DNA of 49,581 bases, from NCBI GenBank assembly GCA_025201805.1, contig MU619376.1, forward strand, positions 26,526 through 76,106, in the 5' to 3' direction. The translations under genes and the position numbers were made by a program. The notes under the pieces are model-generated. The model did no database searches. It had not been told where the DNA came from and saw only the letters and a list, made by a program, of their open reading frames with translations. The first letter of the stretch is position 1. The number at the start of each line of letters is the position of its first letter. Shown one piece after another: positions 43,356-49,581 of this stretch. Origin of the DNA: Parasitella parasitica. Lineage: Eukaryota > Mucoromycota > Mucoromycetes > Mucorales > Mucoraceae.

Positions 43356-43385
43356 TGTAGGGTATCTTTTATATGAAATAAATGA

Positions 43386-45175
43386 TCAAGATCTATCTAG
43401 ACTATGCTCTTCATCTTGTAGCTCGTCTAGCTGATGTTGCGATTCTGCTCCTTTTTCATTCTCGTCTTCTGATTGTTGCATTTTCTTAATGGCTTCTGTG
43501 CGCAGCATACGACCTCTGAATGCAAAGCAGAGCAGCATCATTAATCCAGCAAGTGCGGCTTGCAATATCAATGCTCGGTACATGTTGTCTTTGGGCGTTC
43601 CGTTCGAATCTCTCAATAAGTCCATGACCAAGACAATCAAGAATCCAAATGTCTGGCACCCTTGCCACATGATTGAGTTTGTTGTAGCATCAGCGACAGG
43701 GAAAGAAGCTATAGAGTGTGTGTTAGCTCATCGCATACGCGCTGGAACGGAGATCGGCATGGCAGCTTACTCTCACTACTCAATTCAATTACGACCGGCA
43801 CAAGAAATGATAAAAAAAACTGATTCATAGACAACACGAATAAGATGGCAGCATAAGAATTCTGTTTTACTGAAGAGACACCGTTACTATATATATATAC
43901 ATGTACATATACATTTGGTAGCAGACTTACCAATAAAGATGAATCCAATGTCCGTAACAAATACCATGGGAGCCATCAACCTCAAAAACAGTTTATGCTG
44001 CTTTGTTGTATCAAGGACAGGTCCTGCTATGGCTATTTTTATATAATTAATATATCTGAACACGACAGCAACGATTTGATAACTTACAACAACCTAATGT
44101 ACCAGCAAAAAAGGCGACTGCATTCATTTGGCCTGCCTGAGCATCGGTGTACCCGTAAGGTGAAATTACTTGGGTGAAAATGGAGCCAAATGCAATACTC
44201 AAACCAACATTGAAGCCGTGTACTAGAAAGAGAATCCAAAAATTATAGTTCTTTGATAGCATGCGAATACCAACAAAGAAGGAAGGAGTAATACCTTCCG
44301 ATGCTGCCCTAGAAGGCGGCGTTGGTGGTTTAGATGGCATGACAAAGATTGGAATCAATGCTGCCACTGCAATGCCTGATACAATGTGGACTACCATTGG
44401 AATTTTATCAAGGCCACTGGCCAGATTAGGGATCAAGAACATGCCCAAGATTGCACCGTAATTAGAGGCTATAAAATCGCAGTATAGTGAGTATCCTTAT
44501 GCCTGTAGATAACCTTATACTTACCGACAAACATGCCAGCTGTTGCTCGCATATTTTCGGTAAACCAAGTCGCGGCAAACTAAAGCCAAGTATTTAATGT
44601 CAATGAGCTGCAATATATTGATATGAAGTCTTACTGTAGTCATAATATTCAGTGCTAGGGGAGCAGACGATGAGCCTATAATTTGACCTAGCATGGTAAT
44701 GATGAAAGATGGGGGATTTAATTTGACTGCAACCGAACGTATAGCAGATCCAGTTGCATTTAATACAGCAGCTAAAATGAGCTATACATATGTAAAAGAA
44801 ATGAGAAATAGCATCATAGATCAGATGAGGACTTACAGATCGCTTGACACCTAATCTTTGGAAAATCCAACCAGTAAAAAAACTCATGAATACATACATG
44901 ACACCTTGAACATTTGCTAGCCAATTGACAGCTGTAAGGGACACATTGAACATTTCACCGGTGAGTGTTGGCACAACACTGAATGTGAATTGGAATACAG
45001 AAATGGCAGTTCTCAGAATGACAAGAAATAGTAGGGCGATCCATGCTTGAGGATATGTTTTTAATGGATATGCGAATGGATCTACAACTGTTGACCGTCC
45101 TGATTCAGATGAAGTATCATCATCTACAACGATATCTTTTTTGCCACCGCGAAGTCTGTCTTTAATGAAATTCAT
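43386..45175 (-). CDS. MFS transporter, SLC49/FLVCR-like
   Basis: Exons on -: 45175-44837, 44781-44635, 44579-44525, 44468-44088, 44032-43931 and 43708-43386, giving 448 residues with about 12 hydrophobic segments. The N-terminal half shows YPQAWIALLFLVILRTAISV, VNWLANVQGVMYVFMSFFTG, WIFQRLGVKRSLILAAVLNA (MFS loop 2-3 type) and FAATWFTENMRATAGMFVAS, a segment characteristic of FLVCR/SLC49 carriers. The cytosolic loop PSKPPTPPSRAASEG separates the halves. Human FLVCR proteins move heme, choline or ethanolamine; the substrate here is unknown. The last intron is 222 nt, four times the others, and contains a TATATACATGTACATATACA stretch. Termini are cytosolic; the C-terminus is acidic (SEDENEKGAES). 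Confidence 0.82.
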
Positions 45176-45537
45176 GTTGATGTGTGGATATGCGTGTAAA
45201 GAGAAAGAAGAGCTTGCGCTTTTATATACAAGTGCATAATTCTATGATACCCCACATTTTCACTAAATTGTGCATACAATAATACGGATAGATTCCCGGG
45301 CTACATAGGAGACAAGAATTACGATGACTACCAATAGGAGAAACTTTTGATCTAGAATAAATCATGCTTGGTGCATGGAATTAAGTTTAGAAAGCAACCA
45401 TCATATCATAATTGTATGCATTTAATTATAATGTATGCCATAAAGGAGTATATATATGGCTATTTTATCAAAGTAAAGGCCACATTCTCAATATCCGTCA
45501 AGAAACCCGTTAACATCATTAAACTGTACAACGATAT

Positions 45538-47076
45538 TTAATTTGCCTTGACTTTGGAGGCAGTACTATTGCCCCCACCCCAGGTGGATAACCACACTGC
45601 ACTGAACACGAGGAACCCAATAATCATAGACGCTGTAGATGCATAGTAAGGGTATGCAGCCGTTAGGAAGCGAGGATACTCATTGTGTCTAAAGGGTCTG
45701 ATAGAAACTTGATCTTCAGCTAAAACATAACCAAGACCTGCACGTTTGTAATTGACCCGAAGTGTGAAAACGCCATAGACATCTGGAAGCTTGATGTTGG
45801 CTTCAAACCTGCCATAGTCGGTGTCTGTAGGGACTTCTTTAAGGGTTGTACGAATATAAGGATCCAACATGATGATTTCCAACTGAATATCGTTGGCATG
45901 GAATGGCACCCAATGATCGTCTCTGTATTCCGAAATATCAACATGATATGTCTATGATATGTTTGAATAAAATAGCGTAAAAAAATGCCAACGCAACTTA
46001 CAATGTCATCCTTGACACGATACCAATCCAATTGTTCAGTCTCGTTCTGTTTGCTGTGTGAATGGCCAATCACCTTCAAAACACTCTTTTCTTGGAAGGT
46101 CCATTGAGATAATTGCTTTGCAAATTCTTCATTACCGGATTTCTCAAAGCTGCAGCCGTGTTATATATAGAGCAACACAATATATTGTCAGATATACTTA
46201 CAATTTATCAGATCCAATGCGGACGGGAGCAGTTAAATAATCATCAGAAAACACATCAATAGAACCAACAAAAGTTACACGGGCAGAATTAAGGGATTGT
46301 AGTGCACCTGCTAAAGTTACAGTGTCTAAAGCCTTTGTACTTTTGTCGTAACTCTCGGCAAGAAATGCATCTGATTCAGCGGCCATGATGGCAGTAGAAA
46401 GAGGGAGTTGTCCCACTCTTAATCCAGCACCCGAATAAAGAATAGGTGCATTGATTTGGGTCGCATCGATGATGGAAGAGGGCCCAACAAACTCGTTGGT
46501 AGCAATCTTGTCGTGTTTATCGACATAGTTGGTATGACCATATACGGCATCAGTGTCTAATTCGATATCAAATTCGGCTGCAAAGGCGTGCATGCTATCA
46601 CTGGCATCAACACCAGAAACTGCAAGAATATTGCCACCCTTTTTAACAAAATCTATGAGTTGAATATTGTTTAAAGCAGGATGTTGTCCGATTTCTATTC
46701 ACATATTTAGTACATCAGGTAACAAATCCGCGGATAGCAATATTTACTTGGACTCTTGGGTGCGAAATGGATGATATGATTAAATAGAGACTCTCCGAAA
46801 TACGTCAACGTGGTAGTAGGGTCCTGTGCTTCCTTAAACAAAAGCTGAAACTGACGGTCTATGGTAGAAGTCAATGACGCGAAAAATAGAGTGCATAGGA
46901 TGCTTGCTGTTACCTTCCAATTGTTGCCAAAATTGCGAGTACGAATCTTTTTCGGCTAAAGAGTCCAAAAGAACTAAAACACGACTACCTGTAGCTGATT
47001 TTGCATCAACCACAGTCGAGGATAACAGTGTCAAACCAGAAACAACAAGTGCTGCCAATGAGTATATTCCTCTCAT
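45538..47076 (-). CDS. WBP1: oligosaccharyltransferase subunit WBP1 (DDOST/OST48)
   Basis: Essential subunit of the ER oligosaccharyltransferase that N-glycosylates nascent proteins. Exons on -: 47076-46914, 46858-46748, 46694-46202, 46149-46002 and 45951-45538, giving 442 residues, normal for the family. A signal peptide (MRGIYSLAALVVSGLTLLSS) leads to VLVLLDSLAEKDSYSQFW, the typical start of the mature protein. Further signatures are FVKKGGNILAVSGVDASDS, GPSSIIDATQINAPILYSGA, VTFVGSIDVFSDDYL, WYRVKDDITYHVDISEY and YGVFTLRVNYKRAGLGY. A single membrane span near the C-terminus (MIIGFLVFSAVWLSTW) leaves a short cytosolic tail rich in Ser, Lys and Ala. Transcribed in the same direction as the transporter, whose start is 363 bp downstream. 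Confidence 0.94.
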
Positions 47077-48290
47077 AATGTTTGTAATGTGTTGAAAAAG
47101 AATACAGCCATCCAATTTGGCGTTTAATTATTTGTCAAATAAAAAGCCGGCATGTGTTTCTGTTGATGATGCTCTGAGTGTTAAAAACCAAGCTGCTTCT
47201 TGTCATTAATATTTAAACAAAGCTCTCCATGCAACTACTTCTTTTTGTATTACCACTTGAAGGTGGTTAACATTAGTTGCCTATAATCAATCATTAAGTC
47301 TTGATGGAGAGTATCTTTTTTTCGGTGTTCAATAATCTCATTGACAAGTATTATATATAGCGGATCACTGAGAGTTTTAGATTCAAAAGTATTTTATATA
47401 AGATGGCGAGCTTTTTCCAGTGTGTAGTTTTCAATGGATTGAGATCCAAGTCTGCAGCCATCATCTTTCACACCGTTTTGTTGTCAGCTTTCAGAGGTTA
47501 CTGCATTTCTTTCCATTTTGATATCGTTACAGCTTCGGCAATCAGGTGCTATAGCTTAAATGAACAATACTTATATAAGGATGAAGTGGGAACTTTGATA
47601 CCCATACAGACAAAAACATCGCCTTCCTTTCTTTATATTACGATTATTTAGCAATAAGACAAAGAAGTTGGCTCTTGCTGCCGACAAAGGTGTATGTAAC
47701 GTATAAATTGACTAAACGAGGCATATTGAACACGGCAAATAGCTTGGAAGAACTTTAATTTTGATCTTGGAAATTTCGCAGAACTTAAGATGTTGAATGT
47801 GTTGCGTGTAAGGTTGATTATATAGTAATTTACTGTAAAAAGCAGCTAGAATATAATGAATAAAATATGATAGATACAAGCCAACGAGGAATAGGATTGT
47901 CCTGTTGTGCCCAAGACAATCCCTGTTGCCTTCGCTTCGGTCTCCGAAGTGGTACAGGCTTTCCAGCCACGCTTTATTTTCATTTTGAAAATGGGTCGAG
48001 ACACTAATTTGAAAATGGGGCACTCATAAAAAGTGTGGTATTGGGACAATTAATAGTTCTGATCATAAGATATAAAATGAAAAAAGATGAAGAATGCCTC
48101 TAAACCGGATGAAGTTACTTTCTGTTGTTAGATTAAGTATATGTGGCTAAAAACAACCAGCAAAACACCAAGTTTATTGCAATATATATTAAAAATAAAA
48201 TCCGGACAGGTACCTTACTCTCTCTTTTTTCTTAGATCAATATGCAACATCTTTGTTTCATTTTACACAAGCTATACAACTGTCCCAGAA
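47077..48290. other. intergenic sequence with a structured GC-rich patch
   Basis: About 1.2 kb. A frame on + at 47403-47651 begins with ATG directly after TTTATATAAG and codes for a Phe/Ile-rich 82-residue peptide of unknown kind; I give it little weight. The region 47880-48030 is more GC-rich and holds two adjacent hairpins (stems 47894-47901/47915-47922 and 47935-47940/47944-47949) and a direct repeat of TTTGAAAATGGG. It may be the end of a transposon or a structured RNA. Confidence 0.4.
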
Positions 48291-48960
48291 TAATAATGAA
48301 TGCTCAATCCAAGTTTGAAAATTTTCTTTGCTGATATGTTCTGATGCTTTGGTGATGTGCTTGCTGATTTTCGAATTTTTTTTTTCTAACTGATGCTGGA
48401 TCCTTGTTTACTACACCTTTTAGCTTGGACCAAAACTCCTCTATAGGATTTAAAAAAGGAAGAAGGACTGGTAAATAGATTATTTCGTATCCACGTTGTC
48501 GGATCCAATCTTTAACATACAGAGTTTTGTGAATAGTAGCATTATCAAGAACTAAATACTTGTATTTCAAACCAGCAATGTCAATTGCACTGAGCACTTG
48601 CTCTATAAATTCTAGAAAGTCATTATTTTTGGTTCCTTTTCTTTTTACAGATCATTTTTCTGATCTTTGACGTTTTGCTCCAACCGCGGGTAGTTGTTGT
48701 TCAAGGATGACCTCTTTTCTTAAAAGGCAATAACACCATCTTTGGTGATGGCGCTTAAAATAGTAATACTCGGACCTTTAGGTTCGACTTTGCTCACCAT
48801 ATAAACGATGCGTGTTTCGATTAAACCCTTTCGTCAATAAATACACATTGCCCCCCATAAAATCAATCCCTTCAATCTTCCAAGAAATCACTTCATCTTG
48901 TCGCTTAGTAATGGTGTCTGGGGTATTTCGTGGGTGAATACGCTTATAAGTAAGATGGCA
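48290..48960 (-). pseudogene. Tc1/mariner-like transposase fragment (catalytic core)
   Basis: On -, YLVLDNATIHKTLYVKDWIR carries the second catalytic Asp in its normal context and FLNPIEEFWSKLKGVVNKDP the third acidic residue. Upstream, frames with IEGIDFMGGNVYLLTKGFNR replace the expected FIDEAGFN and are split by frameshifts near 48720 and 48660. After KDPASV the frame shifts and the normal C-terminus is lost. It is closer to the 29342-30630 copy in its core than to the 37858 ORF. Confidence 0.75.
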
Positions 48961-49143
48961 TTTTTTCTTCGTATAGGTTGCAATTGTTCGAGATGTTTAG
49001 CAAAGTCTGTCAGTTATATTTTGAATTGCCAAGATTGGCTTATTTTTCACCAATAAAAAAAAATAAAAACAGTACACACAAAAACGATTCAAATACTGTA
49101 CATAGTATAGTTCTTAAACAAAGTTTATTTATTATTTATTTTT
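48961..49143. other. AT-rich spacer between transposase fragments
   Basis: No gene-like frame other than a 61-codon AT-rich chance ORF on +. It separates the 3'-terminal fragment on the right from the core fragment on the left. Confidence 0.4.
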
Positions 49144-49340
49144 TTATATTCTTTCCATGTTGAAACACATTAGCAAGTGTTTTTGCGAGTAACGGATATA
49201 AGCTGCACAGCGTTTGGCGGTATCAGTTTTGGTAGCTTCTGCAACCCTGTCAGCAATCATTTCTTTCTTTTTAAGGGGTTCTTGACGAGCTTCTGACTTG
49301 ATTTTGATGAATACTCTTTTAAGTTCAAAAAGTTTCTTGA
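49144..49340 (-). pseudogene. transposase C-terminal fragment
   Basis: On -, FIKIKSEARQEPLKKKEMIA then DRVAEATKTDTAKRCAAYIR and YSQKH, ending at a TAA at 49144, corresponds to the C-terminus of the local Tc1/mariner-like family (RIKEAGKTVTMSDCRGWIRH). It is a separate copy from 48290-48960 because it lies 5' of that core on the same strand. The remaining 240 bp to the window end show no gene. Confidence 0.6.
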
Positions 49341-49581
49341 ATTGCTTTCACAACATCCCAACTTGCTATAGGTTAATGATGCTTCATCACTGCCTTTCAT
49401 AAAAACATTCTATGCTTAAATTATCAATAGTTAGTAAAGTTCAATGTAGTTATCTATAAGCTTGAACAAAAATGATATCAAAGCAAAACAGTCTCGATAA
49501 ACACCTTGTTTGCAAAGCAAACAAGTCAACTCTTTTTTTCATTTAGTTGCGTCTTAGCCAAGGGTGGCGCTCAAGCCTACG

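Noticed and set aside
43709-43960. 83-codon ORF on - within the last intron of the transporter
   Set aside because: It spans the intron and uses its splice sites internally; the joined exons give a continuous MFS protein, so this is intronic.
1-49581. tRNA or rRNA genes
   Set aside because: I looked for TTCGA/TTCAA T-loop boxes with matching acceptor stems and for rRNA-like conserved blocks; candidates such as the one near 18447 lie in decayed coding sequence and do not fold into a cloverleaf by eye.

Overview
The window looks like the nuclear genome of an early-diverging filamentous fungus, most likely Mucoromycota (Mucorales). It is AT-rich, and the genes carry many short introns (mostly 46-63 nt) with GT..AG or occasional GC..AG ends. 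Eukaryotic housekeeping genes are interleaved with decayed transposons. The Mucorales assignment is inference from gene style and from repeat families I associate with that order; no marker gene is present to prove it. Exon joins were worked out by hand from reading frame, splice dinucleotides and family similarity.

Layout. 1-3.8 kb holds TRM6 (tRNA m1A58 methyltransferase subunit) and CCT7 (chaperonin eta), both on +. 3.8-8.3 kb is a gene-poor AT-rich stretch with one heptamer tandem repeat. 8.6-13.4 kb holds a holo-ACP synthase (PPT2 type) and a three-LIM RhoGAP (Lrg1 type). 13.4-15.4 kb shows no gene. 15.4-16.9 kb holds a WRKY-like zinc-finger protein and a small hypothetical gene. 17.0-21.8 kb is an accessory island. 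An inverted repeat of about 100 bp (4 differences, all transitions) bounds a broken Helitron on -, the poly(A)-tailed 3' end of a LINE, an inverted duplicate of a small membrane-protein-like gene, an unknown 3' ORF, and an intact 245-codon ORF. That ORF resembles the coat proteins of flexible filamentous RNA viruses and is clearly more GC-rich than its surroundings. I regard it as the most interesting object in the window.

22.0-28.7 kb is again conserved: a large membrane-anchored amidohydrolase with a 17-nt microexon, a 114-residue Cys/His protein, mitochondrial inner membrane protease IMP1 and a GST-like protein. 28.7-40.0 kb is a transposon graveyard. It holds several copies of one Tc1/mariner-like transposase family (one apparently inserted in another), a LINE 3' end on -, a multi-exon pseudogene of a repeated fungal family, and an intact ORF that has lost the transposase catalytic residues.

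40.0-47.1 kb holds a BCS1-type AAA ATPase, a TXNDC9/Plp1 phosducin-like protein, an SLC49/FLVCR-like transporter and the oligosaccharyltransferase subunit WBP1. 47.1-49.6 kb is again transposase debris. The conserved genes do not form one pathway. Functional links are only thematic: TXNDC9-type proteins modulate the CCT chaperonin that CCT7 belongs to, and IMP1, PPT2 and the BCS1-like ATPase are all expected at mitochondria.
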